NCBI RefSeq assembly: GCF_002811925.1
Contig: NZ_NPDS01000001.1
Span: forward strand, 186,001-250,000
Direction: 5' to 3'
Source: Leptospira barantonii
GTDB lineage: Bacteria > Spirochaetota > Leptospiria > Leptospirales > Leptospiraceae
DNA: 64,000 bases
Numbering within the stretch: the stretch's first letter is position 1; the number at the start of each line of letters is the position of its first letter. The notes below the pieces were generated by a model. That model saw nothing but the letters and a program-made list of their open reading frames with translations. It ran no database searches and was not told the origin of the DNA. Of the stretch, positions 1 through 22,962 are shown in pieces. Made by a program: the position numbers and the translations under genes.

Positions 1-312
1 AAGGAAGGAAATCTTACCAAGATATCCGCGTATAGAAACGGAAAAGAATTCTTCCGCGTGGTAATCGCGACCAAAGGTTTTTCATTTCCGGTTTCCACAA
101 AAATTCTTCCTTACACACTTTTGCAAAAAGCGCCTTACGGTTATCTGCAAACTCAGTTTATCGGAAAAGGTAAGGGAAAAATCGCAAAAATCCAAGAGAT
201 CTGGAGCGACGAGGCCGTGTTCCCGGACGCGATCAAGGGCGGAGTTTTTAAAACGGGAATTCATTCGGTTCCTTTTGAATTGGTTTTTCCGGTTGCGGAT
301 AAGATCGACTGA
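1..312 (+). CDS. C-terminal part of an unrecognised protein (cut by window edge)
   Basis: The reading frame is open from the first base and ends at a TGA at 310-312, so about 103 codons of a longer gene are present. An in-frame GTG at 58 exists, but coding-like sequence continues upstream of it (residues KISAYRNGKEFFRVVIATKG), so the real start lies outside the window. The fragment is rich in beta-branched and aromatic residues and has no membrane segment or family motif I recognise. It runs in the same direction as the thiolase 67 bases downstream. Function unknown. Confidence 0.6.
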   Translation, partial: KEGNLTKISAYRNGKEFFRVVIATKGFSFPVSTKILPYTLLQKAPYGYLQTQFIGKGKGKIAKIQEIWSDEAVFPDAIKGGVFKTGIHSVPFELVFPVADKID

Positions 313-379
313 AACGGCTTTATAAAAACGTAATTTAGAGCATTCAAGATTTAGAATATTAGAGTTATTAGGAGTAATC

Positions 380-1561
<1,182 letters not shown>

Positions 1562-1566
1562 TAAAA

Positions 1567-1602
1567 CACAACGTCAACGGAGAATTCTTTTTTTCCGTTG
1601 TG
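1567..1602. repeat. Inverted repeat after the thiolase gene
   Basis: CACAACG at 1567-1573 is the reverse complement of CGTTGTG at 1596-1602, with an AT-rich 22-base spacer. It lies directly before a canonical terminator hairpin and may form an outer stem. Confidence 0.45.
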
Positions 1603-1610
1603 CTTGAAAA

Positions 1611-1635
1611 GGCCCGGTGTCCCCGGGCTTTTTTT
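1611..1635 (+). terminator. Rho-independent terminator of the thiolase gene
   Basis: GCCCGG (1612-1617) pairs with CCGGGC (1623-1628) around a 5-base loop and is followed directly by seven T residues. Position and polarity fit termination of the thiolase transcript. Confidence 0.85.
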
Positions 1636-1764
1636 ATTAGAGATTCTTCGTTTATTCTTGGAACGCATATTAGAATACTTTGATTTTTGAAATCGGATTT
1701 TTTAAAAAGAAGTAGTCCCAAGACGATTCGTTCGGTTCTTTGTGCGAAATATATAGGTGAGTTT

Positions 1765-2484
1765 ATGGCAAAAGCAAAGAAGAGTGTCGTAAAGAAAAAG
1801 ACGCAAGTGATCGAAGATTCTTCTCCTAAAACGGAGGAAGGCACGATCTATGACGCGGAAAGAATGGTTGTTTATAGCGATGCGGTTTTTGCGATCGCTT
1901 TGACTCTGATGGCGTTGGAGATCAAAATTCCGCATCTTCATGATCTCGGTTCGGGAAGTCTTTTTCAGGCTTTGCTCGCGAAATGGCCGAATTATCTGAG
2001 TTTCGTAATCAGCTTTTTGATCATTTCCGTGGTTTGGACCAATCATCATACGATCTTTAAATACGTTAAGAAAACGGATCATACGTTGATCATGCTCAAC
2101 AGTTTCCTGATGCTCAATATCTCCTTTATTCCTTTTTGTTCCGCTCTTTTGGGAGAATACTCGGCGCAAGGGGGCGAGAATGCGACCCTTGCTTCTTTTA
2201 TCTACGGGGCTTGGATTACTCTTGGGGGAATTCCATTCAATTTGGTTTGGAGATACGGAGTAGGGAATCCGAAACTTCGTGATCCGAACGCGAATCTGGA
2301 TGAAATCAAGGCGATCAGCGGTCATTACATCAAAGGTCCTATCTTTTATGCGGTCGTAACCGCCTTGACCTTTGTAAACGTTTGGTTGAGTTTGGCCGGC
2401 TTTGTATTCTTGATTCTTTTCTTTTTTATTCCTGCGAGTTGGGTTTTTAAATTTAAAGAAAAGGCGATTCGTTCAAAAGGATGA
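1765..2484 (+). CDS. TMEM175/DUF1211-family membrane protein (putative potassium channel)
   Basis: A 239-residue protein from the ATG at 1765, which has an AGGTGAG ribosome site; an earlier in-frame ATG at 1687 would add 26 residues without support. After a basic Lys-rich N-tail and a short acidic stretch, residues about 33-55 carry the family signature RMVVYSDAVFAIALTLMALE, the first helix of TMEM175 channels. Five further hydrophobic segments follow. Bacterial members are about 200 residues and assemble as tetrameric potassium-conducting channels. The usual R-x3-FSD motif reads R-x3-YSD here, a conservative change. Family assignment is firm; ion selectivity is inferred. Confidence 0.85.
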   Translation: MAKAKKSVVKKKTQVIEDSSPKTEEGTIYDAERMVVYSDAVFAIALTLMALEIKIPHLHDLGSGSLFQALLAKWPNYLSFVISFLIISVVWTNHHTIFKYVKKTDHTLIMLNSFLMLNISFIPFCSALLGEYSAQGGENATLASFIYGAWITLGGIPFNLVWRYGVGNPKLRDPNANLDEIKAISGHYIKGPIFYAVVTALTFVNVWLSLAGFVFLILFFFIPASWVFKFKEKAIRSKG

Positions 2485-2605
2485 AGGAGTTCCCACATTA
2501 GTTTGTCGGTGAAACACGTGACGGGTTCGAAAAAGTAGTAGTTCCTACATTTCTAAAACGGAACAAAACATTCTTAGAGGAGATCGAATATCCGATTTTA
2601 AAAAC
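2485..2605. repeat. Intergenic DNA with two copies of the dispersed GTAGGAACTCC-type repeat
   Basis: The complement of TGTGGGAACTCC lies at 2486-2497 and the complement of ATGTAGGAACTA at about 2539-2551, with GGGTTCGAAAAAGTA at 2523-2537 between them. The same building blocks recur near 49.3-49.5 kb and 53.9-54.2 kb. No gene is visible here. Confidence 0.6.
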
Positions 2606-3304
2606 ATGGAACAAAGATTTCAAATCGGCTCAGGGCTTCACTACTTCATTTTGTTTCTTACCGTTTCTACGATTTTCCTTTTGCTTTGGACGGCGCGAAA
2701 GGATCGGCAGGGAATTCTTTCCAAACGAATCGGCTTTGGGATCGCTTGGATTCTCATTTTGAATTATATCGTCTACGTGATGTATCGAGTTGATTCCGGT
2801 CATTGGGAAATTCGCTACGACCTTCCGATGGAATTCTGCAATTGGGCGATGATCGTAACTTCGATCGCTCTTTTAACTCATAACCGAACCTTTGCCGAAC
2901 TTTCCTACTTTTGGGTGTTGAGCGGTTCGATCAACGGAGTGATCACACCGGATCTTCAGAATACGTTTCCGCATATTTATTTCTTTATATTCTTTATCGC
3001 TCATTCGGGTCTTGTGATCGCTTCTCTTTACATCGTTTTCGGATTAAAATTGGAACCTCGTCCTTGGGCCGTTCTGCGCGCATTCTTATATTCCCAGATA
3101 TTTTTTGTAACCGCGTTTGTCGTCGATTACGCTTTGGACGGAAACTACGGCTACATGATGTCCAAACCGAGCGCCGGTTCCGCGTTGGATTATCTGGGAG
3201 AATGGCCATACTATTTGATTCACATGCAGTTGATCGGAGTCGGTTTTTTCTTTCTTCTATATTTGCCGTTCTATTTTAAGAATCGAAAGCCGCGTTCGAC
3301 TTAA
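2606..3304 (+). CDS. YwaF/TMEM164-like integral membrane protein (TIGR02206 family)
   Basis: A 232-residue protein with about six or seven membrane helices, matching the YwaF (TIGR02206) family length. The conserved family region around helix 3 is seen in LPMEFCNWAMIV (about residues 73-84), with the invariant cysteine, and the C-terminal part contains LGEWPYYLIHMQ, also typical. Eukaryotic TMEM164, a distant relative, has been described as an acyltransferase using a conserved cysteine, but the role of bacterial members is not settled. The ATG at 2606 is the first usable start. No operon partner is obvious. Family confident, function unknown. Confidence 0.8.
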   Translation: MEQRFQIGSGLHYFILFLTVSTIFLLLWTARKDRQGILSKRIGFGIAWILILNYIVYVMYRVDSGHWEIRYDLPMEFCNWAMIVTSIALLTHNRTFAELSYFWVLSGSINGVITPDLQNTFPHIYFFIFFIAHSGLVIASLYIVFGLKLEPRPWAVLRAFLYSQIFFVTAFVVDYALDGNYGYMMSKPSAGSALDYLGEWPYYLIHMQLIGVGFFFLLYLPFYFKNRKPRST

Positions 3305-3621
3305 AAACGATTGGATTCCGAGCTCGGGAAGTGTTAGAGTTTTCAAAAGAAATCTGTTGGAAAAAGGAGACAGTTCTTTGAAGGAAAGAATGTATTAGAA
3401 TCCGATTGAGTCCCTCTTTCAAGCATCCGCGTAGGTTTTGAATTTCGTACCTTCTTGACGGTAAAGGATTCTCTTCGAATCCTGCATACAAGAGCTTCTA
3501 AATCCAGGTTCCAATACCGATTTCGAGGCCGTACCGGAAATAAAAATCCGGCTATCGGCGATCCAGGCGGGATGCCCGGAACCATCGGAAGAGTTCAATT
3601 TCGACAAGGTGTGCTATTAAA
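3305..3621. other. Intergenic region upstream of the acyl-CoA dehydrogenase/trp operon
   Basis: About 317 bases without a convincing gene. It contains a TTGACG hexamer at 3455-3460 and an inverted repeat GGATTC-N5-GAATCC at 3466-3482 just after it, which could be an operator or hairpin near the promoter of the downstream operon. No good -10 hexamer follows at 16-18 bases, so the promoter call is weak. I see no Trp-codon-rich leader peptide that would indicate classical attenuation. Confidence 0.4.
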
Positions 3622-8762
<5,141 letters not shown>

Positions 8763-8766
<4 letters not shown>

Positions 8767-9176
8767 AAAAAAGCGTTCTGATCGTGGACGACAACGACCG
8801 CTACGCGAACAACTTAAAGGTTTGGTTCGAACAAAAGGGTTTCGAAACCGTACGCGCGATCGACGCGGCCCAAGGTTGGGAAATTTACAGCAAGGATAAG
8901 AATCGTTTTCATACCATCGTGACCGATATCACCATGGAAACTCAGACTTCGGGTCTTTGGATGATTCGTAAGATACACAAGGACGGATATCAAGGAAACA
9001 AGATCATCGCCACCACCGGATTCGATTTTCCGGGTGTGATGTTTTTCTCGTCTTCCATTCTTCCTTGGTTTGCGGGAATCGGCTGGATGGTTCCTAAGGT
9101 TCCTTTGAAGCAGGGAACCGTAGTTTTTCTCCCCACTTCCTTAAAAAAGAAAATCCGTTTCGAATCGATCGTATAA
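8763..9176 (+). CDS. Stand-alone response-regulator receiver protein
   Basis: A 137-residue protein consisting only of a CheY-like receiver. The acidic pair D9-D10 follows KKSVLIV, the phospho-acceptor is D55 in VTDITMETQ, the switch threonine is at 84/85 in IIATTGFDF, and the conserved lysine is K112 in WMVPKVP. There is no DNA-binding output domain. An enlarged, aromatic-rich loop ([20 protein letters not shown]) sits between beta-4 and beta-5, which is atypical and may be an interaction surface. The ATG overlaps the ABC transporter stop by four bases. No cognate kinase is adjacent; the PAS kinase at 41-43 kb is a distant candidate only. Confidence 0.85.
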
Positions 9177-9194
9177 CGGCGTTTCAACGATCCT

Positions 9195-10628
9195 TTAGTT
9201 TTCCAGAGGCGGGCCGTTTTCGGAACCCGGTTCCGCATTATTCTCGTTAGACGGAGAAGCGGGATCGGTCTCTTCCATATCGGAAGCCGGGGTGAACTTG
9301 TTCTGTTTTCTTTTGTATCGTTTTCCTTTCTTTTCTTTCGGAGGAGCGATGATCGTTCTGATCTTCAGATACGGTCCGAACACCCAGGACTGAAAGGTTT
9401 CGTAATAACTTTCCGGATTTTTGGATTCCAAAAGAAGCAAGTAGTAATGATCTTCCACGAACTTCTCGCCGACTCTTTGAATGAATCTACGATCGCTTTT
9501 CTTGAGAATTTTACCGACTTCTCCGGCGGTAAGAGCGCGTAGCTTGCGCGAGGTCGGATACGGATTCTCCTGAGAAGAACCGCCTTCCACGTTTACGGTT
9601 CCGAATTGATAAAACGCCTTTCTTAGGTTGAGTTGCGCTAAAACCCTTTGAGTCAACTCGTCCGATGCCGAATTTTCTAATATTCGAATAAACGAATACG
9701 TTCCGTAAAGACTCGTGTTTTGACCGATCGCTTCGATGATGTTTTTTACGAGTTCCGGTTTTGTTTCCAGGGTTTGTTCGAGAATTCTCAAAGACGCGCG
9801 GGTTTTATGGATTCCCAAAGCCTCGATCGCGGTTTTTTGAAGTTCGGGATCGTCCGAATCCAAATACGTTTTGAACAACTTCAGATCGTCGTTTACTTGG
9901 AACGCGGCGAGACCGAGCAAAGACGCTTTTACGATTTCGGTTCTGGAAGAACGGATTCCCTGACGAATGAGAGCGTCTCTTGCGGAAGGATCCTTGGTTT
10001 TACCCATTCCTCTCCATGAGGAAAATTGAATATCCGGATCGTTGGATTTGATTCCTCTGAAAAAATAATCGAGAGAAGCGGGCGAGCCAATATCGGCTAA
10101 CGCCTTGTAGGCGGCCTGTCTTACGGCTTCTCCGTCTCGTTCTATCACGTGATGAAGCGTTTTGACTCCGCCACGACCCATTCTCCCTATGGCCAGAACC
10201 GCGGCGGCTCTCACTCTAGGAATCGAATGTGTAAGAGCGATCCGATCCAAAATTTTATAACGTTTTTCGGCTTCCGCTCGGAACACGGTAAGAATCCCCT
10301 TTTTGAGCGAAAGATCGTAGTCGATCTCTTGTCTTTCTTTCGGAGTTAAGTCCTTGCGTTTTTTTCTTTCGTAAGAGGAAACCCCGTCCGATTCCTCGGT
10401 TAGATTTCTTGGATCGTCTACGTTCCAACCGCCGGAAGAATTTCCATTCGTGGAGGATTCTCCCGAGTTCGGATTTTCGGAAGAATCGTCGGGCGCATCC
10501 ACCTTTGTAAAAACGTTTTGATCCCTCGAATCGAACCGGACCGACTCCGCGTCCAAACCGACCCAAACAAAGGAACAAAGAAAAATAACGTAAGGAAATA
10601 AATTTCTTATTTTGAAATAGGAGGACAT
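9195..10628 (-). CDS. Exported HEAT-repeat protein
   Basis: From the ATG at 10628 (AAAGG upstream) the product is 477 residues; an earlier in-frame ATG at 10673 is possible, but the signal peptide ([22 protein letters not shown]) begins cleanly after the 10628 start. A Ser/Asn/Gly/Asp-rich linker follows, then an array of HEAT-like repeats from about residue 110 to 330 (for example [18 protein letters not shown] and [18 protein letters not shown]). The C-terminus is charged and acidic. HEAT arrays are protein-binding scaffolds; a periplasmic or surface adaptor role is inferred. The gene is divergent from hflX and convergent with the receiver gene (18-base gap). Confidence 0.8.
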   Translation of the reverse strand: MSSYFKIRNLFPYVIFLCSFVWVGLDAESVRFDSRDQNVFTKVDAPDDSSENPNSGESSTNGNSSGGWNVDDPRNLTEESDGVSSYERKKRKDLTPKERQEIDYDLSLKKGILTVFRAEAEKRYKILDRIALTHSIPRVRAAAVLAIGRMGRGGVKTLHHVIERDGEAVRQAAYKALADIGSPASLDYFFRGIKSNDPDIQFSSWRGMGKTKDPSARDALIRQGIRSSRTEIVKASLLGLAAFQVNDDLKLFKTYLDSDDPELQKTAIEALGIHKTRASLRILEQTLETKPELVKNIIEAIGQNTSLYGTYSFIRILENSASDELTQRVLAQLNLRKAFYQFGTVNVEGGSSQENPYPTSRKLRALTAGEVGKILKKSDRRFIQRVGEKFVEDHYYLLLLESKNPESYYETFQSWVFGPYLKIRTIIAPPKEKKGKRYKRKQNKFTPASDMEETDPASPSNENNAEPGSENGPPLEN

Positions 10629-10744
10629 TGGGTACCTTTGATGGGTAAAATTTTTCGCAAGGATGCTATTCATAAGTTCGACCGATTTTTCAGATTTTTC
10701 CTGTTTTTTTCCATGACAAGCATGATTTCAGAGAACCGGAATGC

Positions 10745-10773
10745 TTGACGGAAACCGGGAAACCTGCTACGTT
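10745..10773 (+). promoter_or_regulatory. Candidate sigma-70-type promoter for hflX
   Basis: TTGACG (10745-10750), a 17-base spacer, and TACGTT (10768-10773). Transcription would start near 10780, at the edge of the AAGGGAGA ribosome site at 10780-10787. This placement supports translation beginning close to 10797 rather than at the GTG 200 bases further on. Confidence 0.5.
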
Positions 10774-10796
10774 TTAGCAAAGGGAGAATATTCTTT

Positions 10797-12560
<1,764 letters not shown>

Positions 12561-12589
12561 GAAAGCGGTTTTACGCGACTGCGCAATTA

Positions 12590-13296
<707 letters not shown>

Positions 13297-13307
13297 TCAA
13301 GGAATTC

Positions 13308-14597
<1,290 letters not shown>

Positions 14598-14732
14598 GGT
14601 TTACCATCTTCGAAATTTGCAGGGAAGATTCACTCAATTTTCAAAGTAAAAGCGTTGTTCCTTGAAGGATCGAAATTTTAATTTACAACTTATCATTTCT
14701 CTGGTACGAATCAAAGAGAAGTTTTTAAATTC

Positions 14733-15399
<667 letters not shown>

Positions 15400-15412
15400 T
15401 ATTGCGTCTTTT

Positions 15413-16681
<1,269 letters not shown>

Positions 16682-16739
16682 GAATATAGTTCGGTTTCGC
16701 GAAATCAAAGCGAAGCCGAAAATTTACGCGATCTGAACC

Positions 16740-17525
16740 TTAAACTCCGCTATGGCTCCAATGGCGGAGAAGAATCGATTTTTCAAAACCGAACCTTTCG
16801 TAAATCCCTTTGCCCATTTCCGTCGCGTGAAGGATGATAAAACCCGAAAATTCTTTTCGAATCTCGCCTAAGATATGTTCTACGAGAATTGACGCGTAAC
16901 CGAATCCCCTATGTTGTAAGCCCGTTGTGATCGAATACAGACCGTAGGATTCTCCGTCGAAAAAGGTCATTCCGGTTGTCGCCATACTTCCGTTTACAAA
17001 ACCAGCATAAAGACGGAATCCGGTTTGATCGATCAGCTTTAGATATAAATTCTCGCGGTCGTCGGATTCAAACGAATCGTTGACGATCTTCAACCAATCC
17101 TTGAGTTCGCTCGGGGTTTTGATTTTTCGGATTTCGAGCGCTTCGGAGGTTGCTTCATCTTGAATATTCGAATTTTTTGAAGTTTTGAATCGGCTCGAAG
17201 GGATCGGATTTCCTTTGAGATACATTCCCGCCTGTTCGTTGCAGGAATTGTATCCGAGTTTACGGATCGAATCCTCGTGATCTCTCGTATTCAAAAAATC
17301 TAAAATGTCCGGGTGAAATCCTTTTTTTCTCAGATCCTCGACTTCTTCGATCAGTTCGGAAGGGGATAAACTTCCTTTTAAAATGATTCTCGTAAACCAA
17401 TGCGAATCCGGGTTGGAATAAAAATCGAAACATTTATAGTTGAAGATCGGCGCTCCCATCAGATCGGAAAGCGTCCTATGAAGTTTAACGTAATTCTCGG
17501 TGATTTCGATTACTTTCGGTTGCAT
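16740..17525 (-). CDS. GNAT-family N-acetyltransferase
   Basis: A 261-residue protein whose C-terminal half is a GNAT fold. The acetyl-CoA pyrophosphate loop reads LQHRGFGYASILVEHIL (about residues 200-216), followed by the family's GKGIYERFGFEKS near the C-terminus. The N-terminal half (1-125) is a divergent second GNAT-like or helper domain. The substrate is unknown. It lies downstream of a patatin and cutA on the same strand, with 70 bases separating it from the patatin start-distal end, so co-transcription is possible but not certain. Confidence 0.82.
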   Translation of the reverse strand: MQPKVIEITENYVKLHRTLSDLMGAPIFNYKCFDFYSNPDSHWFTRIILKGSLSPSELIEEVEDLRKKGFHPDILDFLNTRDHEDSIRKLGYNSCNEQAGMYLKGNPIPSSRFKTSKNSNIQDEATSEALEIRKIKTPSELKDWLKIVNDSFESDDRENLYLKLIDQTGFRLYAGFVNGSMATTGMTFFDGESYGLYSITTGLQHRGFGYASILVEHILGEIRKEFSGFIILHATEMGKGIYERFGFEKSILLRHWSHSGV

Positions 17526-17595
17526 TTGATTCGTGTCGTCGATTCGAGTTCGAGATCGTTCTCGATTTCGTCGTTCTTACGTTGGACGTTCCCGT

Positions 17596-18429
17596 TTATG
17601 CGGACGCGAGAATTTTTTTCTTCCAGTGGTGCGCGCTTTTTCTTCCTTCTTCCATCGCTTCCTTTCCGTGTTTGAGTTGATCGGCGTCGATGTAAGGAGT
17701 TACGGTTTCGATTCGTAATATTTGTTTTTTGTAATGTTCCGCGAGTAGTTCCTTCAGTTCTCTCGTTTCGTTTTCGATGATCTGAACGGAAGAATGGAAC
17801 GCGCGGATCATCGCCTTTTCCGAGTGACCTTTTTTCGTACGAACGCTGTGAACCACGATCTTCTTGATCGATTTGTCGAGAATCAATTCCTTGATCGGTT
17901 CCTGATCGGCGACACCTCCGTCTATAAATTCTTCTTCTCCCAATTTTTGAATTTCAAAAAGGAAGGGAAAGGTCATAGAAGCGAGAATCTGATCGATCAA
18001 ATCGCCTTTTGTTTTTAATTCGCGGATTTGTTTCGTGATGTTCGAAACGGAAACGCCCATCGGAACGGGAAGGTCTTCGATTTTTTTATGACCCAAATGA
18101 GGTTTTAATAATTCTTTGATTTTTTTGCCGGAAAGAATTCCGGAATAATTCTTAAGTCCTTTGCGGATCGGTTTTACGAAATTCGTGATGAGATTTCCTT
18201 CCCAGAAATCCTTCTTCTTCAGATTTAGAATCAAGTCGGTCATCGTATCGGTGGGAACGCCCGCGGCGACGAGAGAACCGATCAAAGCGCCGGAACTGCA
18301 ACCGGTGATTTTGGTCGGATGGAAACCGATTTCGGAAAGACCTTTCGCAAAACCCGCGTGCGCGTAAAAACCGAAAAAAGCCGAATTGAAAGTGAGAGCC
18401 GTAAATTTTTGTTTAACGTGAATTTGCAC
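17596..18429 (-). CDS. Patatin-like phospholipase
   Basis: A 277-residue serine lipid hydrolase. The nucleophile elbow is ITGCSSGALIGSL (GxSxG, Ser at about 46) and the catalytic aspartate sits in FIDGGVADQEPIKE (DGG, about 169), giving the Ser-Asp dyad of patatins. The oxyanion-hole stretch is less glycine-rich than usual (NSAFFGFYAHAGFAKGL). No signal peptide, so it is probably cytoplasmic. The GTG at 18429 has an AAAGG site. It lies 24 bases after cutA on the same strand. A second patatin, of the RssA type, is at 30846-31814. Confidence 0.9.
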   Translation of the reverse strand: MQIHVKQKFTALTFNSAFFGFYAHAGFAKGLSEIGFHPTKITGCSSGALIGSLVAAGVPTDTMTDLILNLKKKDFWEGNLITNFVKPIRKGLKNYSGILSGKKIKELLKPHLGHKKIEDLPVPMGVSVSNITKQIRELKTKGDLIDQILASMTFPFLFEIQKLGEEEFIDGGVADQEPIKELILDKSIKKIVVHSVRTKKGHSEKAMIRAFHSSVQIIENETRELKELLAEHYKKQILRIETVTPYIDADQLKHGKEAMEEGRKSAHHWKKKILASA

Positions 18430-18453
18430 AATATAACCTTTTTTGAATGTATC

Positions 18454-18774
18454 TTATTCCGTAAGAAGTTCTCCGAACATCCACGAAAAATATTCGCGAT
18501 TGCCTTCGAGTAGGGGAAGACTGACCACACAAGGAACGGAATAACTGTGTAAGGATTTGATTCTCAGGGTGAGTTCCGTCATCAGTTCGCTTTTTGTTTT
18601 CAAGATAAGAACCACTTCGTTGTCGGTGACGACTTTCTTTTCCCAAAGATAGATCGATTTCATTTTGGGAAGAATATTCGCGCACGCCGCAAGCCTTTCT
18701 TCCACGACCGCCTTGCCGATCTTTAAGGCTTCCTTTTCATTTTTGGTCGTTACGTAAACGAGTCTCGCTTCCAT
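18454..18774 (-). CDS. cutA: Divalent-cation tolerance protein CutA
   Basis: A 106-residue trimeric CutA1 protein (usual length 100-110). Family motifs: LVYVTTKNEKEALKIGKAVVEERLAACAN at the N-terminus (given here in parts: VTTKNEKEA and ERLAACANI), the core YLWEKKV and the C-terminal SYSVPCVVSLPLLEG. The ATG at 18774 is chosen because a GAGGAGA site lies right upstream; an earlier start at 18792 would lack one. CutA was linked to copper tolerance in E. coli, but its biochemical role is still unclear. Confidence 0.95.
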   Translation of the reverse strand: MEARLVYVTTKNEKEALKIGKAVVEERLAACANILPKMKSIYLWEKKVVTDNEVVLILKTKSELMTELTLRIKSLHSYSVPCVVSLPLLEGNREYFSWMFGELLTE

Positions 18775-18891
18775 TGGATTCTCCTCAAACAATCAGGACT
18801 CCGATTTTAATTTTCGTCCTGTTCTCCGTTTTTTTCGGAAAGTTTTTTACTCTTTTCTTATGTTTTACCGAAATCTTACGAAACTAGAACT

Positions 18892-20274
<1,383 letters not shown>

Positions 20275-20352
20275 TTTAAAATCGGACTTCGCTTAATATT
20301 TCTTGCAAAATAGGAATCGCCCTTTATCAAAGATTTTTCGGCGGAAGGAACG

Positions 20353-22962
20353 ATGAGCGAAACCCAAATGAAAACTCGGAAACTTATTTCCATTCGATTG
20401 TTTTGTCTGATCGTTTTTCTTTTATCCTCGCCGATTCTCGCGTTTCCGATTCAGATCTCCAAGGATTGGAAGATCGCGGCCGGAAAAAATCTCGAAATTC
20501 GGGCCGAAGATCCTTCCTGGAAAGAATTCAAATCCCTTCCGATTCCGAAGGACTTACTTCGTTCTTTTTCCTTTTCCGAAGACGCCGTACCTACGGTCAC
20601 CTTGCTTAAAACCTTCGACGTTTCTTCGCAAGACATACAAGGTCTTACGATGGACGGTCTTTCGATTCATTTTCCATTATTGACCAACGTCTATGAAATT
20701 TATTTCAACGGGGAAAAGATCGGGGAAGGAGGTGTGATCCTCGGAGGGAAGATCGTAAAGAACGGTTTTAAAAGACACGTGATCTTTCCGATTCCCGAGA
20801 ATAAAATCAAAATCGGTAATAACGAGATTCGATTGATTCTTTCCTCCGATGCCGGAGAAGAGTTGGACGCGTATGCAAGTTTCGATTCGACCCCGCCCGT
20901 TGTGGATCTTCAATCGCGCAACGCATTGATCCTCTCGGAAAGATCGACTTTGATGCTTTCCTTCTTATATCTTTTCGTGGGCTTTTATCACTTCCTATTT
21001 TATTTCAAACGTCCTCAGGAAAAATACAATCTGTTCTTCGGTCTTTTTTCGATCTCGCTTTCGACGTATATCTACCTCAGAAGTAATTCCGTTTACGAAC
21101 TCAACTTAGATCCGCTTCTTCAGATGAAGTTGGAATACATGGTCGTCTTCAACGTGACCGCTTTTTTTCTTTTGTTTCTGGATAATTTTTTCGATTCAAA
21201 GATCAGTTCGATCTCCAGATTCTATCAATTCTTCGCGTTGGCTCTTACTTCTTTGATCCCATTTTCGAGCCGGGCCGTCTGTGTTTATCTTTTGCAGATC
21301 TGGCAGTTCTCCGTTTTCGTTTTTGCGGCATATTCGCTTTTTATCATGCTTCGGGCCTTGTATCGAAAAAATCAGGACAGCGTTCGGTTGTTCGCCGGTT
21401 TTATCATTCTTTTGGTTTCCGCGATTACCGATCTCGTCGGGTCGATGCAATTGGTTCCTTATTTAGAAAATTACGGATTACTAAAATACGGATTTTTCAC
21501 ATTCGAGCTGGGAATCGTTTTCATTCTTGCGAATCGATTTTTGAGGGTTCACAACGAAGTGGAAGAATTGAATCTGGATTTGGATCGAAAGGTAAAGGAA
21601 AGAACCGGTCAATTGGAAGATACTCTGAGTCAGATTCAGGAACTCAAGATCCAACAAGACGGAGATTATTTTTTGACCTCTCTTCTTTTGGATCCGTTGA
21701 ATCGGTATAAGATTCAGAACGAAACGATTCTCGTGGAAGGTTTCAGCCGTCAAAAGAAACATTTCGAATTTAAACAATGGAAGAAGGAGATCGGCGGAGA
21801 TATCATCATCGCCGACGAAGTCGTATTAAAGGGTAGAAGATATCTCGTGTTCGTCAACGGAGACGCGATGGGAAAATCGATCCAAGGAGCCGGAGGAGCG
21901 TTGGTTCTCGGGGTTGTGTTTCGATCTTTTTTATCCAGAACGAAAACTTCTTCCTCTTATCATTCCAAACCCCCCGAACTTTGGCTCAAGGAATGTTTTT
22001 TAGAACTTCAGAATATATTCGAATCCTTCGACGGTTCCATGTTGATTTCCGTCGTTCTCGGTTTGGTCGATTTGGAATCCGGGATTCTATTCTTTTTAAA
22101 CGCGGAACATCCTTGGACCGTTCTTTATCGGGACGGAGTTTCTTCCTTTATCGAAGATAAATTAGAACTTCGTAAAATAGGAATCACGGGTTTGGAAAGT
22201 AAGATGAAGGTAAAAATATTCTTCCTTGAAAAAGGGGATTCTATCTTTATCGGATCGGATGGAAGAGACGACCTTTTACTCGGAGTCGATCCAGACGGAA
22301 CCAGACTTATCAACGAAGACGAATCGCAGTTCTTAAAACGAGTGGAAGAATCCAGAGGCGATCTTGGATTGCTCATACAGGGGCTCAGAAATTACGGAGA
22401 ATTGACGGACGACTTAAGCGTTCTCAAACTCACATATATAAAAGATCCGGTTCGTTTGGAAACGTTCGTGCGGAACGCACCTTTTAAATTTCCGGACGAA
22501 ACGTATTCGAAATATCTGGATGCGGAGAATTGGGAACACGCTCTGTATTATCTTGAGAATATAAAAAGCAAAATCCAAGACGGAAACATGCCTCCGGTTT
22601 TCAAAAAGGAACTCGCGAAAGTATATTATAAAACCGGAAAGTTTGAAGAAGCACTTTTATTGTTCGAGGATTTGATCTCGGAGTTTCCGGAAGACGTAGA
22701 AACGATGTTTATGGCGTCTTTGATTTATAAAAGATTCAAACGTTTTCGACAAGCGGTGGAATTAGGGGAACGCGTTCTACTTCGAGAGCCCGAGTTTTTG
22801 AACAACGTCGCACATCTCGCCGAGTCCTATCTTTTTATTCATAAGAAAGACGTGACCGTAAAGTTATTGGAGAAGGTGGATCAATTAGATCCGAGCAATT
22901 CTCACGCGAAAAAAATTCGGATCCAATTGGATTCACCGATTCCCGATCATCGAAACGGTTAA
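20353..22962 (+). CDS. 7TMR-DISM receptor with SpoIIE-type phosphatase and TPR domains
   Basis: An 869-residue sensor phosphatase. It has a signal peptide (to about 30), an extracytoplasmic sensing domain (about 31-185), seven membrane helices (about 190-390), a coiled coil (EVEELNLDLDRKVKERTGQLE), a PP2C/SpoIIE domain (about 435-690) and C-terminal TPR repeats (about 720-860). Metal-binding acids are retained in EIGGDIIIAD, GDAMGKSIQGA, IGSDGRDD and LTDDLSVL, so it should be active. Such enzymes dephosphorylate STAS antagonists in partner-switching cascades. The added TPR array is uncommon and may recruit targets. The final four bases overlap the convergent PRPP synthetase gene. Confidence 0.88.
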   Translation: MSETQMKTRKLISIRLFCLIVFLLSSPILAFPIQISKDWKIAAGKNLEIRAEDPSWKEFKSLPIPKDLLRSFSFSEDAVPTVTLLKTFDVSSQDIQGLTMDGLSIHFPLLTNVYEIYFNGEKIGEGGVILGGKIVKNGFKRHVIFPIPENKIKIGNNEIRLILSSDAGEELDAYASFDSTPPVVDLQSRNALILSERSTLMLSFLYLFVGFYHFLFYFKRPQEKYNLFFGLFSISLSTYIYLRSNSVYELNLDPLLQMKLEYMVVFNVTAFFLLFLDNFFDSKISSISRFYQFFALALTSLIPFSSRAVCVYLLQIWQFSVFVFAAYSLFIMLRALYRKNQDSVRLFAGFIILLVSAITDLVGSMQLVPYLENYGLLKYGFFTFELGIVFILANRFLRVHNEVEELNLDLDRKVKERTGQLEDTLSQIQELKIQQDGDYFLTSLLLDPLNRYKIQNETILVEGFSRQKKHFEFKQWKKEIGGDIIIADEVVLKGRRYLVFVNGDAMGKSIQGAGGALVLGVVFRSFLSRTKTSSSYHSKPPELWLKECFLELQNIFESFDGSMLISVVLGLVDLESGILFFLNAEHPWTVLYRDGVSSFIEDKLELRKIGITGLESKMKVKIFFLEKGDSIFIGSDGRDDLLLGVDPDGTRLINEDESQFLKRVEESRGDLGLLIQGLRNYGELTDDLSVLKLTYIKDPVRLETFVRNAPFKFPDETYSKYLDAENWEHALYYLENIKSKIQDGNMPPVFKKELAKVYYKTGKFEEALLLFEDLISEFPEDVETMFMASLIYKRFKRFRQAVELGERVLLREPEFLNNVAHLAESYLFIHKKDVTVKLLEKVDQLDPSNSHAKKIRIQLDSPIPDHRNG

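Noticed and set aside
3305..3621. Possible Trp attenuator or T-box before the trp-containing operon
   Set aside because: No Trp-rich leader peptide, T-box sequence or terminator/antiterminator pair could be found; only a small inverted repeat is present.
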